A stretch of DNA of 64,000 nucleotides from Frankia alni ACN14a (GCF_000058485.1 NC_008278.1:6256962-6320961), one strand, 5' to 3'. Positions 39,527-49,519 are shown, counted from the first letter of the stretch. The notes: generated by a model not told the origin, from the letters alone. Translations and numbers: made by a program.

Positions 39527-40630
39527 ATGGCAGGCACCAGGCGTCGGATTCGACTCGCCCTCCTGTTCGGCGGCCGTAGCACGGAGCACGCGATCTCCTG
39601 CGTGTCTGCCGGCGGCGTGCTGCGCGCGCTCGACCCCGACGTCTACGACGTCGCCCTGGTCGGCATCGACCCGTCGGGGCGGTGGGTCTTCATGCCCGAC
39701 GCGAAGGCCCTCACGCCGGCAGACGGGGCGCTTCCGCAGGTCACGGCGTCTCGAGGGACGAGTGTCGTGCTTGCTCCGGACCCGACCGCGGCACGTTGGT
39801 ACCCGCGCGATGGCGGGGAGTCCATCCAAGGCCCACTCGGGGACGTCGACGTGGTCTTCCCGCTTCTGCACGGCCCCTTCGGCGAGGACGGGACCATCCA
39901 GGGTCTCCTCGAGATGGCCGGGGTACCTTACGTCGGCTCAGGTGTCTTCGCGAGCGCGGCTGCCATGGACAAGCAGCACATGAAGTCCATGCTTCAGGCC
40001 GCGGGCCTGCCCGTCGGCCCGTACGCCGTGGTGCGGGCCGGCCAGACCCTGTCCGAGGCCGACCAGGACCGCCTGGGCCTGCCGGTCTTCGTCAAGCCGG
40101 CCCGCGGTGGCTCCAGCATCGGCATCAGCCGCGTGGATGCCTGGGCCGATCTGGACACGGCGGTCAAGACGGCCCGGGCGAACGACCCCAAGGTCCTCGT
40201 CGAGGCGGCGATCACGGGACGTGAGATCGAATGCGGGGTGCTCGGCCGGCTGGACGGGCCCGGTGCGCAGGCCAGCGTCCCGGCCGAGATCACAGTCACC
40301 TCGGCTACGGGCTTCTACGACTTCGAGGCGAAGTACGTCTCCGACCAGACCCGCTTCGACATCCCCGCGCGACTGTCTCCGTCGGCGCTGGCCCGAGTGC
40401 GGCAGGTGGCGGTGGCGGCGTTCGAGGCACTCGACTGCGCGGGACTCGCGCGGGTCGACGTGTTCGTCACCCCGGACGATCACGTGGTCGTCAACGAGGT
40501 CAACACGATGCCTGGCTTCACCCCGACGTCGATGTTCCCCAGGATGTGGGCGGCGAGCGGGATCACCTATCCGGATCTGGTCGACCGGCTCGTGCGGCTT
40601 GCACTACGTGACGGCGCCGGACTGCGATGA
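39527..40630 (+). CDS. ddl: D-alanine--D-alanine ligase
   Basis: ATP-grasp enzyme making the D-Ala-D-Ala dipeptide of peptidoglycan. The 367-residue product has LLFGGRSTEHAISCVSA, LLHGPFGEDGTIQGLLEM, MDKQHMKSMLQAAGLP, VKPARGGSSIGISRV and FVTPDDHVVVNEVNTMPGFT, with the Mg and substrate residues. Length is normal. It converges on DUF3515 with a 47-base gap. Confidence 0.97.
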   Translation: MAGTRRRIRLALLFGGRSTEHAISCVSAGGVLRALDPDVYDVALVGIDPSGRWVFMPDAKALTPADGALPQVTASRGTSVVLAPDPTAARWYPRDGGESIQGPLGDVDVVFPLLHGPFGEDGTIQGLLEMAGVPYVGSGVFASAAAMDKQHMKSMLQAAGLPVGPYAVVRAGQTLSEADQDRLGLPVFVKPARGGSSIGISRVDAWADLDTAVKTARANDPKVLVEAAITGREIECGVLGRLDGPGAQASVPAEITVTSATGFYDFEAKYVSDQTRFDIPARLSPSALARVRQVAVAAFEALDCAGLARVDVFVTPDDHVVVNEVNTMPGFTPTSMFPRMWAASGITYPDLVDRLVRLALRDGAGLR

Positions 40631-40677
40631 CCGTCCGGCCGCCGGTCCCAGGGACGGCGTCGAGCGGCCGCCGGGGG

Positions 40678-41310
40678 TCACGGCGTCGTCGAGGCGCTGT
40701 GCGCGCGCACGGCCGGGCCGACGGAGACCAGGATGTCGAAGGGTTGCACCTCGCTCGACGCGGAGCCCGGCAGGGTGAGGACGACGTGGGGCGATCGGGT
40801 CGGAGTCGAGTACCGCACGGTCTCACCGAGCTTGTCCGCGAACCAACCGACACCATCGACCTCCGACAGCATCGAATCCGGTCGGTAACTCGCCGGCACC
40901 CCCGAGATTCCGCAGGTCAGGACGATCGGTCCGCCACCGTAGGCCGCCGCGGTGTCCTGTGGCGGATCAAGGTGACGCCGCTCGAGGCCGTGACCGAGCG
41001 AGGACGGCAACACCCGGATGAGGGCCGCGCAGGACGCCCGGTCGGCCGGCGCCGGCACCGGGACATTGGTCAGCCGGACCGGTCCCGGCCCACCGCAACC
41101 GGCCATCAACAGGCATGCCACGGCGCCGCAGGCGGTGAGTCCGACGGCCACCCGGCGCGGCGCCAGAACCAGGGGCCGGGTCCACGGCCGCCAGCCGGCG
41201 CTGCTCGAGGTGACCCGCCAGGCCGCCGCCGACCGGCACGCCCGTCGAGCGGCGAGCAGACGTCGACGGTGGTTGTCACGACCCACTTCTGTCACGACCG
41301 CTGCTGTCAC
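40678..41310 (-). CDS. DUF3515 family lipoprotein
   Basis: 210 residues. After a basic N-region there is a hydrophobic stretch and lipobox LLMAGC, then a DUF3515 domain with Cys residues (RASCAALI, VLTCGISG), so it is exported and lipid-anchored. The family is actinobacterial and usually lies beside ddl; function unknown. The start is uncertain: GTG 41310 lies inside a tandem repeat (41274-41320) and gives an unusually long N-terminus. Confidence 0.85.
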   Translation of the reverse strand: MTAAVVTEVGRDNHRRRLLAARRACRSAAAWRVTSSSAGWRPWTRPLVLAPRRVAVGLTACGAVACLLMAGCGGPGPVRLTNVPVPAPADRASCAALIRVLPSSLGHGLERRHLDPPQDTAAAYGGGPIVLTCGISGVPASYRPDSMLSEVDGVGWFADKLGETVRYSTPTRSPHVVLTLPGSASSEVQPFDILVSVGPAVRAHSASTTP

Positions 41311-41320
41311 GACCCACTGC
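41274..41320. repeat. 15/16-bp tandem repeat over the DUF3515 start
   Basis: Three units beginning TGTCACGACC at 41274, 41290 and 41305 (16, 15, 16 bases), with a partial fourth (TGTCATGTCC) at 41321. The repeat covers the proposed DUF3515 start and its upstream region. Confidence 0.7.
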
Positions 41321-41520
41321 TGTCATGTCCTGATTGTGGCCGTCGCAGAGGCCGCCCGCCGAGTGGTCAGCGACCCCACCGACAGCAGCCATCGCCGGCT
41401 AGTGGTCGGAGTCTGCCCATGATCCTCCCGGATCCCCGGGCGCATGACTGGCACGCGAACGATCGGCGGGCGGAGCGCCAGCACGGCCGCCGCCCCTGCC
41501 AAGGCGCGGGCCGATGGCCG

Positions 41521-41754
41521 TCAGAAGTGGACGACCGGACAGGTCAGCGTGCGGGTGATGCCGTCGACCGACTGCACCCTCGACATGACCATCTTGCCCA
41601 GATCGTCCACCGTGGGCGCTTCGGCGCGCACGATGACGTCGTAGGGACCAGTCACGTCCTCGGCCTGGGTGACCCCAGGGATCTGCTCGATCTCCTTGGC
41701 AACCGACGCGGACTTGCCGACCTCGGTCTGGATAAGGATGTACGCGTGGACCAC
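41521..41754 (-). CDS. Stand-alone Lrp/AsnC ligand-binding (RAM) domain protein
   Basis: 77 residues matching only the amino-acid-binding RAM domain of Lrp regulators (VHAYILIQTEVGK, IPGVTQAEDVTGPYDVIVRA); there is no DNA-binding domain. Such proteins form effector-binding oligomers. GTG 41754 follows GAGGGAG. In actinobacteria this gene usually lies between DUF3515 and thiL; thiL is not present here. Confidence 0.92.
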   Translation of the reverse strand: MVHAYILIQTEVGKSASVAKEIEQIPGVTQAEDVTGPYDVIVRAEAPTVDDLGKMVMSRVQSVDGITRTLTCPVVHF

Positions 41755-42002
41755 AGACGCTCCCTCGTCGGACGTCAACAGCCCGTCGAGCAGAACTACG
41801 GGCCGACAGAAGGTAACAGGCAAACGGGCCGGATGAGAGCCTCTGAGGCCGAGGAATTTCTTCGACTCGACCGACGGGCGCCGGTCGACGCCCCCCCACA
41901 CGCTCATCCGGCCCCAATCCTGGGGTCCGACGGCCCGACCTCGTACCCGATTGTGATGGCAACCACGATTCTCGCTACTGATAGTGAAGCCCGAGGAGAC
42001 AC

Positions 42003-42026
42003 ATGAGGGTTCGGAGCGTCCCGTGA
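42003..42026 (+). CDS. Possible 7-codon leader ORF coupled to thiD
   Basis: ATG at 42003 follows GAGGAG by four bases and encodes MRVRSVP, ending in TGA that overlaps the thiD GTG as GTGA (42023-42026). It may serve as a translational coupler. It is too short to judge by composition. Confidence 0.3.
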   Translation: MRVRSVP

Positions 42027-42859
42027 TCGAATCCGCTCCCGTCGCCGCATCCCCGGTCGCCCCCCCGGCCGCGGCGCCGCCACGGGTACTGACCATCGCG
42101 GGTTCCGACTCGGGCGGCGGGGCGGGGATTCAGGCTGATCTCAAGACGATGCTTGCGTTCGGTGTCCATGGGATGAGTGCCGTCGTCGCCGTGACGGCAC
42201 AGAACTCGCTTGGCGTCCATGGCGTCTGGGATCTTCCGGCCGAGGCGGTCCGCGCCCAGATCAGGGCGGTGGTGGACGACATCGGGGTCGACGCGGTCAA
42301 GACCGGCATGCTGTCCTCGGCGGCCCTGGTCGCCTTGGTCGCCACGGAGCTGGAGCGCGTGGGGGCGCCGATCGTGGTCGATCCGGTGGGCGTGTCGAAG
42401 CACGGCGATCCGCTGCTCGCACCGGACGCGGTCGACGTCGTCCGTCGGGAGCTCATGCCGCTGGCGACGATCGCGACTCCGAACCTGGACGAGGTCCGCC
42501 TGTTGACCGGTGTGGCTGTGCGAGACGAGACCGACCTGCCCCGAGCCGCTGCGGCGATGCTCGCGCTGGGGCCGCGCTGGGTACTGATCAAGGGTGGTCA
42601 TCTCCCTGGTGATGCAGTCGATCTGCTGACCGACGGCTCAACGGAGATCCTCTTGCGTAGCCGTCGGATGGACCGGCGACACACCCACGGCACTGGTTGC
42701 ACACTGGCCTCGGCGATCGCCTCGAGGATGGCGCGAGGAGATTCACCCACGCAGGCAGTTCGGGCCGCGAAGGAGTACGTCAGTGGCGCGCTCGCGGCCG
42801 GTTTCCCCCTCGGGGCTGGGATCGGCCCAGTAGATCACGGTTATCGTCACCGCAGGTAG
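42023..42859 (+). CDS. thiD: Hydroxymethylpyrimidine/phosphomethylpyrimidine kinase
   Basis: Thiamine synthesis: two phosphorylations of HMP. The 278-residue ribokinase-fold protein has [50 protein letters not shown] and the anion hole [17 protein letters not shown] 42023 is six bases after GGAG; GTG 41984 would add 13 residues without a ribosome-binding site. No TPP riboswitch is seen upstream. Confidence 0.95.
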   Translation: MIESAPVAASPVAPPAAAPPRVLTIAGSDSGGGAGIQADLKTMLAFGVHGMSAVVAVTAQNSLGVHGVWDLPAEAVRAQIRAVVDDIGVDAVKTGMLSSAALVALVATELERVGAPIVVDPVGVSKHGDPLLAPDAVDVVRRELMPLATIATPNLDEVRLLTGVAVRDETDLPRAAAAMLALGPRWVLIKGGHLPGDAVDLLTDGSTEILLRSRRMDRRHTHGTGCTLASAIASRMARGDSPTQAVRAAKEYVSGALAAGFPLGAGIGPVDHGYRHRR

Positions 42860-42960
42860 CGGGCGGCAATCCGGGCCGAGCCGGCCCGTGTGATGTCTGG
42901 TTCAATCGCCCCGCCGCATGTGACCGAACGCATCCGCATCATCGCCGTGGGAGGTAGCCC

Positions 42961-44463
42961 GTGAGGGCGAACAGTGCTGCAGTGGCCACGCAGGGAGGGG
43001 CTACCCCGGGAGACACCACCCAGGCAGGCACCACCCAGGCAGGCATCACCCAGGCAGGCACCGACCATCGGTGGTACCGGATCAGCGGCGGCGTTCCGCT
43101 GCGGGGCTCGGTCGAGGCGTCCGGTGCCAAGAACTCGGTCACCAAGCTGCTCGTGGCCACCCTGCTCACCGCACAGCCGTGCACGTTGACCCGGGTGCCG
43201 CGGATCGCGGAGGTCGACGTCGTCCTGGGCATGCTCACGGAGCTCGGAACCCAGGTGGAATGGCTCGACGAGCACACGGTGCGGCTCACCACCGAACAGA
43301 TCGTCGACGCCTCGCTGTCGGAGGCCTACTCCGGGGTGAACCGCATCCCGATCCTCATGATGGGTCCGCTGCTGCACCGCGTCGGCGAGGCCGTGATCCC
43401 GCTCCCCGGCGGGTGCCGCATCGGGAAACGACCCGTCGACTTCCATCTCGCCGGGCTGCGGGCGATGGGTGCGGAGATCGTCGAACAGGTGCGTTCCGTG
43501 CAGGTCAAGACCCTCGGCCTGCGCGGCACCCACGTCGCCCTGCCGTTCCCGAGCGTCGGCGCGACCGAGAACCTGCTGCTCGCGGCGGTGCGCGCGCAGG
43601 GCACCACGGTGATCTCCAACGCCGCGGTGGAACCGGAGGTCGTCGACCTCATCCTGTTCCTGCAGCAGATGGGCGCCCTGGTCGACGTGGAGGCCGATCG
43701 GACGATCGTCGTCCAGGGCGTCGCAACGCTGCGCGGCGCCACGCACGCGCCCATCCACGACCGGATCGAGGTGGCCTCGTTCGCCGCCGCCGCGGTCGCC
43801 ACCGGGGGCCGGGTGGAGGTGATCGGCGCCCGGCAGGAACACCTGATGACGTTCCTGAACCACCTGCGCCGGCTCGGCGGCGAGTTCGAGGTGACCCCGC
43901 GTGGCCTGACGTTCTTCCGAGCCCGGCCGCTCAACGCCGCCCATGTGCAGACCGACGTGCACCCCGGCTTCATGACCGACTGGCAGCAGCCGCTGGTGGT
44001 GCTGTTGACACAGGCCCGGGGAGTCTCGGTGATCCATGAGACGATCTACGAGGACCGGTTCGGTTACACCCGCCAACTCGCGGAGATGGGGGCCGACATC
44101 GCGCTGTCGACGCTCTGCCTCGGCGGAAAGTCGTGCCGGTTCGCCGCACGCGACTTCGAGCACTCGGCGGTCGTGAGCGGCCCGACGCCCCTCACCGGCG
44201 GTGATCTTACGATTCCCGACCTGCGGGCGGGCTTCGCCTATGTGCTCGCCGCGCTGGTAGCGGACGGAACGAGCGTCATCCGCGGGACCAGGTTCCTCGA
44301 ACGCGGATACGAGGACCCGATCGGCAAACTCCGCTCGATCGGAGCCCGCGTCGACGCCGATCCGGTACCCGCCCCCCACGCAGCCGGGCCCTTCGATCTG
44401 GCACCGATCATCACCGATGTGGTCGGTACTCCGGTCCCGGCTCCCGGCTCATCAGGTCCTTGA
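42961..44463 (+). CDS. murA: UDP-N-acetylglucosamine 1-carboxyvinyltransferase
   Basis: First committed step of peptidoglycan synthesis. The 500-residue protein has the inside-out barrel with [15 protein letters not shown], the active-site loop [15 protein letters not shown] with the fosfomycin-target Cys, and [13 protein letters not shown] 15-bp repeat makes [10 protein letters not shown] copies at residues 19-33, before the enzyme fold. GTG 42961 follows GGGAGGT. Its 3' end overlaps gpsA on the other strand by 53 bases. A second murA elsewhere is possible. Confidence 0.95.
   Translation: MRANSAAVATQGGATPGDTTQAGTTQAGITQAGTDHRWYRISGGVPLRGSVEASGAKNSVTKLLVATLLTAQPCTLTRVPRIAEVDVVLGMLTELGTQVEWLDEHTVRLTTEQIVDASLSEAYSGVNRIPILMMGPLLHRVGEAVIPLPGGCRIGKRPVDFHLAGLRAMGAEIVEQVRSVQVKTLGLRGTHVALPFPSVGATENLLLAAVRAQGTTVISNAAVEPEVVDLILFLQQMGALVDVEADRTIVVQGVATLRGATHAPIHDRIEVASFAAAAVATGGRVEVIGARQEHLMTFLNHLRRLGGEFEVTPRGLTFFRARPLNAAHVQTDVHPGFMTDWQQPLVVLLTQARGVSVIHETIYEDRFGYTRQLAEMGADIALSTLCLGGKSCRFAARDFEHSAVVSGPTPLTGGDLTIPDLRAGFAYVLAALVADGTSVIRGTRFLERGYEDPIGKLRSIGARVDADPVPAPHAAGPFDLAPIITDVVGTPVPAPGSSGP
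43014..43058. repeat. 15-bp tandem repeat inside murA
   Basis: Three units CACCACCCAGGCAGG (third with one change) starting at 43014, 43029 and 43044. In frame, they lengthen the N-terminus without disturbing the catalytic fold. Confidence 0.85.
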
Positions 44464-45421
44464 CCGCCTCCAACGGCGGCAGCCCCTCGTAGAGCACCCG
44501 CTCGACCTGTTGCGTGATGGGCATCGAGACGCCGAACTGATCGGCCATGGCGAGCAACGGTCGACAGGACCGCACCCCCTCCGCGACCTGCCGCTGCTCC
44601 GCCTCCACCTGCTCCAGGCTGAGTCCGCGCCCCAGCTTCTCGCCGAAGGTCCGGTTGCGCGACAGCGGTGAGCCACAGGTCGCCACGAGGTCGCCGAGCC
44701 CCGCCAGGCCGGCGAAGGTCATCGGTTCGGCGCCCAGCGCGATGCCGAGCCGTGCCGTCTCGGCCAGGCCCCGGGTGATCAGGGAGGCGAGGCTGTTGGT
44801 GCCGAAACCCATCCCCTCGAGCATGCCCGCAGCAAGAGCGATGACGTTCTTCACCGCGCCGCCGAGCTCGCAACCCGTCACATCATGGTTGGTGTAGGGC
44901 CGGAAGTACGGGGTCCAGCAGGCGGCCTGGACGACTTCCGCCGTCCGGGCCGAGGTGCTGGCCACCACGGTCGCCGCCGGATGCTCCGCGGCGATCTCAT
45001 GGGCCAGGTTCGGGCCGCTGACGACCGCGATCCGGTCCGGCGTCACTCCGGCGACCTCGGCGATGACCTGGCTCATGCGCAGCCGGCTACCCGCCTCGAC
45101 TCCCTTCATCAGACTGACGTAGATCGCGTCGGGAGCGATCCGCGGTACCCAGCGACTGAGCACCGAACGCAGCGCCTGGGAGGGAACGGCCAGCACCACG
45201 AGCTCAGCGCCCGCCAACGCGCCGCCCGGATCGGACCTCGCCCGGATCCGGTCGGGGAGCTGGACGGAGGGCAGGTAGCGCGGGTTGACGTGCCGGTTGT
45301 TGATTGAGCGGACGACCTCCGGGTCCCGCGCGACCAGGTCGACCCGGGCGCCCGCATCCGCAAGGACCTTCGCGAAGACGGTCCCCCACGACCCGGCGGT
45401 CAGCACCGCCGCCCGCCTCAC
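44411..45421 (-). CDS. gpsA: Glycerol-3-phosphate dehydrogenase [NAD(P)+]
   Basis: Makes sn-glycerol 3-phosphate for phospholipids. The 336-residue product has the NAD fold, [22 protein letters not shown], the catalytic Lys in [13 protein letters not shown], and [12 protein letters not shown] with NRTFGEKL. The first Gly of the NAD motif is Thr (TAGSWG rather than GxGxxG). GTG 45421 follows GGAGGA. It overlaps murA tail-to-tail. Confidence 0.95.
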   Translation of the reverse strand: MRRAAVLTAGSWGTVFAKVLADAGARVDLVARDPEVVRSINNRHVNPRYLPSVQLPDRIRARSDPGGALAGAELVVLAVPSQALRSVLSRWVPRIAPDAIYVSLMKGVEAGSRLRMSQVIAEVAGVTPDRIAVVSGPNLAHEIAAEHPAATVVASTSARTAEVVQAACWTPYFRPYTNHDVTGCELGGAVKNVIALAAGMLEGMGFGTNSLASLITRGLAETARLGIALGAEPMTFAGLAGLGDLVATCGSPLSRNRTFGEKLGRGLSLEQVEAEQRQVAEGVRSCRPLLAMADQFGVSMPITQQVERVLYEGLPPLEAVKDLMSREPGPEYRPHR

Positions 45422-45959
45422 CTCGTCCTCCGGGGAGCGGCGCGACGACCGCCCTCGGTCGCGACGACGCGGGCTCCGCCCGGCCGGGCCGAGGCCGGGG
45501 GCGGGGCCGCGACACCGCTCGCGGCATCCTCGGATCGGTTGTTGGGATCGGCGGTAATGGTTCCCTCCGGATGGGTCACGGGACCGGCGTCGGCGTCCGG
45601 TGCGGCGAGCACCCCGACGCTGCGATGGCGTGCCCACCGCGTCCTCACACTCGACCGTAGACGCCGCTCTGGCGGGCATCGCGCAAGATGCGGCGCTCAC
45701 CAGCGACGTTGCCACCCACCAGGGAGATTCCCACAGCTCCATCGCCAAGAGGCCACGCTCAGCGAAGGGCCGCGTCCGCCGCCCACACGATCAACGCGGG
45801 CAGCGATCGGAGGCGGACACTGGGGATACGCGTGCGGACGACGCTCACCCCACGACCAAGGCGAGGCGTCGGCCGATTCTTGCGATATCCCCTCGTCCTT
45901 CGCTGGCCATCGACCGGACCGGGGCGTGCGGCTCGCGACGCCACGCGGCGTCATGGCCT
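45422..45959. other. Divergent gpsA / cofC intergenic region
   Basis: 538 bases. Long open frames run through it as extensions of both neighbours but none looks like a protein, so it is read as the shared upstream region. No promoter pair was convincing. Confidence 0.4.
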
Positions 45960-46712
45960 ATGGTCACCTTCGTGTGGCTCCCACGAGGCGGGGCGTCCTG
46001 GACGGTCCTTCTGCCCCTGAAGAACCTGGCACGGGCGAAGAGCCGGCTGGACCGGCCGGACCGAAGCCTGCTGGCGCTCGCGATGGCCCTCGACACCGTG
46101 ACGGCCGTGCTCGCCTCGGCAACCGATCTCGTCGGCGCCGTCGTGATCGTGACCAATGACCAGACGGTCCGCCGGGCGCTGTCGCGGTTGCGGGACCAGG
46201 GTGACGTCAGCGCCGGACACGAAGCGGGCCGGACGCCGGCCCGCGCGCTGTCGACGCAGGAGCGGGCCCGCCTCGTCATCGTTCCGGACACCCCCGATCA
46301 GGGGCTGAATCCGGCCCTGGCGCACGGCGCAGAGCTCGCGGCGGACCGCTGGCCAGGGCGTTCGCTGGCGGCCCTCTCCGGGGATCTGCCGGCGCTGCGG
46401 ACCGCGGAGCTGCACCAGGCCCTGGCCGCCGCCGGCAGTCACCGCCGCGCGGTCCTCGCCGACGCCGCGGGCACGGGCACCGTGTTGCTCACCGCCACGA
46501 CCGGGTCGCCGCTGGGCCCGTCGTTCGGACCGCTCAGCCACGATGCGCACCGTCGCTCAGGCGCCGTCGACCTGACCGACGCCCTCGGATCCTCGGTTCC
46601 CGGGCTGCGACGCGACGTTGACACTGTCGATGATCTCGCGCAGGCACGTCACCTCGGGGTGGGCGGTGCAACAGCGGCAGCGCTCCTGGTCGGCCAGGCG
46701 CCGGTGCCCTGA
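45960..46712 (+). CDS. cofC: CofC/FbiD-type guanylyltransferase of F420 synthesis
   Basis: Nucleotidyltransferase (PEP or 2-phospholactate guanylyltransferase) for coenzyme F420. The 250-residue product has VLLPLKNLARAKSRLD, ATDLVGAVVIVTNDQTVR, VIVPDTPDQGLNPALAHGAE, LSGDLPALRTAELHQAL and AVLADAAGTGTVLLTA. ATG 45960 fits the domain start; no clear ribosome-binding site. In actinobacteria the enzyme uses phosphoenolpyruvate (FbiD). Next to gpsA, as elsewhere. Confidence 0.92.
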   Translation: MVTFVWLPRGGASWTVLLPLKNLARAKSRLDRPDRSLLALAMALDTVTAVLASATDLVGAVVIVTNDQTVRRALSRLRDQGDVSAGHEAGRTPARALSTQERARLVIVPDTPDQGLNPALAHGAELAADRWPGRSLAALSGDLPALRTAELHQALAAAGSHRRAVLADAAGTGTVLLTATTGSPLGPSFGPLSHDAHRRSGAVDLTDALGSSVPGLRRDVDTVDDLAQARHLGVGGATAAALLVGQAPVP

Positions 46713-46760
46713 CCAGGCTCGGCTGCCTGCCCGGCAGGGACCGCCGCGCAGGCGACGTCG

Positions 46761-49274
46761 TCAGCCGCCCAGGTCCGCCCCTCGCATGGGCCTGGCGGCC
46801 GGCAGCCGGCCACCGGACGGGGGCCACGGCCGGATCGGGGGGAGCGGCAGCGGACCCGGCCGCGCAAAGAGGAATCCCTGGCCCAGCTCGCACCCAAGCT
46901 CCTCCAGCTCGGCGATCTGGCCCTCGCGCTCGATGCCCTCGGCCACGACGACGGCGCCGAGCGCGTGTGCCAGAACAATCATGGAGCGGCGCATCGCCGC
47001 GGCCCGGCCCCCGTCCTGCGGCGGCTCCAGCAGCGTCCGATCCAGCTTCACGACGTCCACGGGAAGCAGGTGCATCGCGGCAAGCGTGCTGTTGCCCGCG
47101 CCGACGTCGTCCAGAGCGACGGCGACGCCCAGCGCACGCACCTCGTCGAGCACCTCGCGCGCACCATGCAGGTCGTCGATCCGGCTCGTCTCGGTGATCT
47201 CGACCACCAGGCGCCGGGGATCGAAGCGACTGGCGGCGAGCGCGCGGGCAACGCTGTCGAGCAGGGTGGTGTCGGTGACCCTGCTGGCCGAGACGTTCAC
47301 GTGCAGGCGCAACGTGGAGTCCGGGTAGGCCAGCGCTATCTCGGCGCAGGCCTGGGTGAGGATCGTGTCGTCAAGCGCGCCGACGATGCCGCCGTTCTCC
47401 GCCGCGGCGACGAAGGTGCCGGGCGGCACCGGCCCGCGGCCCGGCGCCGTCCACCGGGCGAGTGCCTCCAGGGCGACGGGACTGCGGTCGCGCAGGCGCA
47501 CGATGGGCTGGTAATGGACGTCGAACCCGGCCGATCGGCCACCCCGGCGCAGCGCGGTGGCCAGTGCGTCGGCGAGATGGGTGCCGGCGACGAGGTGGGG
47601 GCCGGCAGTGACGCACTGCCCGGGCCGATAGACGACCAGGCGGTTCTTGCCCGTCCGCTTCGCCGCGTGCACGGCTGTGTCGGCCCGGCGCAGCAGGGCC
47701 TCGGTCGTCTCCTGGGTGCGGCCGGCCACGACCAGCCCCACGCTGCCCCGTACGGCCCAGTGATGGCCACCCACCGACACGGGTTGGCGCAGGGCCGCGA
47801 GCACGCGTTCGGCAACCGTCTCGGGCAGCTCCCGCCCCCCGTCGAGCAGCACGGCGAACTCGTCGGAGCCCAGCCGGGCGACGGTGTCCGTGGCGCCCAC
47901 GCAGTGTCGCAGGCGCTGGCCGACGGCACGCAGCAGATGGTCCCCGGCCGCATGACCGAGGCTGTCGTTGATGATGCGGAAGTCATCGAGGTCGCAGTAC
48001 AGGACGGCGACGTCCCGACCGTCGTGACGGCTGGCGGCGAGGGCGTCGGTCAGCCGCCGGTGGAACAGTGTGCGGTTGGCGAGCTCGGTGAGCGGATCGT
48101 GGGACGTCCAGTGCCGCGCCTCGCGCTCGGCGTTCCCGACGAGGGCGATCAGTCGCTGGCTCGCCCGCAGGGTGACCATCTGCCGGACGAGGACCGCGGC
48201 GATCAGGGCCGAGCCGACCACGATCTCGACCGGGTCGAGCACGACACCTGCCCTCGATCGGTCGAGCATCAGCGCGGCGACTCCCGCGGCGGGCACATAG
48301 GGCAGCGCAAGACGCAGCCAGCCGACGAGGTCGCCGCATGGCCTGTCCCGGGCCGCCCGGACGCCGTCGCCCGCCCAACCCGCACGCCACGCAGCCAGGA
48401 CGACGAGCAGAGCGCCGATCACCGCGCCAAGGCCCGCCAGCGAGCTCCCCAGTCGGCCGGCATCGCCGCCGACCTGCGTGCACCAGGCTCCGACCACGGC
48501 CAGGAACACCAGGCCGGTCCCGGCCGCGGCGACGGCCGGCAGGTCGACCGGCTGGCGAAAGCCCGCGACGTGCAGGACCGCGAGCGCCAGGACGAGGACG
48601 ACGATCGGGTGCGCGACCATTATCAGGTGTCGCAGCACCCCGACGCCGCTTTCGCCCCCTGCGACGTCGGCGGCGTCGGCCTCACCGAGGCCGGCCAGGA
48701 TGCCCGACCAGGTGAGCAGGAACAGTGAACCGCCAAGGATGATCTCGTCCAGAGCGGTGGACGGAACGCCGACGAGCCCGCCGGTGGACCGGAACCCTCC
48801 GCCCGCGCCTCCCCCGCCACCACCTCCCGGGTCACCATCGCCACCCGCACCGCCGGCCCCGCCGGCGGACCGTACGCCGTCGGCGAGGCGGCTCAGCCGT
48901 GTGCCTGCGCCGACGGGCCAGCCCGTCTCGCCCCGTCCCCCGCCCGAGGTCGAGGAGGCGAGCAGCGAGCAGCGGGCCCGGGAACGCCGCGCCCGGCTCG
49001 CCGGTACCGCAGCGAGCGCGGCGAGGGCCAGGACGGGCATGGCGAGCTGCCCGGCGTCGGCGAGGTACCCGACATCCGCGACCGACGGGCGGGCGGTGGC
49101 GAGCCGATCCCAGCGACGCAGGGTCCAGGCCGCCTGCCCCACGGTCCAGGCGGTCAGCGCGAACGCCAGCCAGACCAGCCAGCGGCCGCGGGGCCGGCCG
49201 AGCCGGCGCCCGGCCCATGCGCAGCTCAGCGTCGCGATCAGGCCGGCAGCGATTGCGGCGGCGTTGACGAGCAT
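46761..49274 (-). CDS. Membrane GGDEF-EAL protein, GGDEF site degenerate
   Basis: 837-residue c-di-GMP protein. Eight or so membrane segments (residues 1-340, broken by a Gly-rich stretch) precede a GGDEF domain whose site reads RLGSDEFAVLL, with no RxxD inhibitory site, and a C-terminal EAL domain with EALARW, NVSASRV, VEITET, ALDDVGAGNS, VKLDRTLLE and VAEGIE. The EAL residues look complete, so a phosphodiesterase with a regulatory GGDEF is likely. ATG 49274 was chosen at a good start of the first membrane helix. Confidence 0.93.
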   Translation of the reverse strand: MLVNAAAIAAGLIATLSCAWAGRRLGRPRGRWLVWLAFALTAWTVGQAAWTLRRWDRLATARPSVADVGYLADAGQLAMPVLALAALAAVPASRARRSRARCSLLASSTSGGGRGETGWPVGAGTRLSRLADGVRSAGGAGGAGGDGDPGGGGGGGAGGGFRSTGGLVGVPSTALDEIILGGSLFLLTWSGILAGLGEADAADVAGGESGVGVLRHLIMVAHPIVVLVLALAVLHVAGFRQPVDLPAVAAAGTGLVFLAVVGAWCTQVGGDAGRLGSSLAGLGAVIGALLVVLAAWRAGWAGDGVRAARDRPCGDLVGWLRLALPYVPAAGVAALMLDRSRAGVVLDPVEIVVGSALIAAVLVRQMVTLRASQRLIALVGNAEREARHWTSHDPLTELANRTLFHRRLTDALAASRHDGRDVAVLYCDLDDFRIINDSLGHAAGDHLLRAVGQRLRHCVGATDTVARLGSDEFAVLLDGGRELPETVAERVLAALRQPVSVGGHHWAVRGSVGLVVAGRTQETTEALLRRADTAVHAAKRTGKNRLVVYRPGQCVTAGPHLVAGTHLADALATALRRGGRSAGFDVHYQPIVRLRDRSPVALEALARWTAPGRGPVPPGTFVAAAENGGIVGALDDTILTQACAEIALAYPDSTLRLHVNVSASRVTDTTLLDSVARALAASRFDPRRLVVEITETSRIDDLHGAREVLDEVRALGVAVALDDVGAGNSTLAAMHLLPVDVVKLDRTLLEPPQDGGRAAAMRRSMIVLAHALGAVVVAEGIEREGQIAELEELGCELGQGFLFARPGPLPLPPIRPWPPSGGRLPAARPMRGADLGG

Positions 49275-49519
49275 CCCCTGTCCCGCCCTTCTCCCCGTGC
49301 GTCGGCCGCCTGGGACAGAGGATCCTTGAGCGACGGAAACAACCAGGCAAATCACCGCATGTCATCAACAAGCGCGTGGACGCCCGTCGCCAAAGTAGCG
49401 CGTGACCGCTCTACCACAAAGAGTAGGTAGATGCCTCGCGTGCCGCGCGGTCCTCTCGGGCGTTCACCGTGGCGACCGTCACGCTCCGACCCCTGGAAGC
49501 GGCGCACCCCGACGGGGAA

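Noticed and set aside
41755-42022. TPP riboswitch upstream of thiD
   Set aside because: The conserved CUGAGA and its partner elements are not found.
42847-44379. Minus-strand frame opposite murA
   Set aside because: Shadow; murA has an intact active site and a strong ribosome-binding site.
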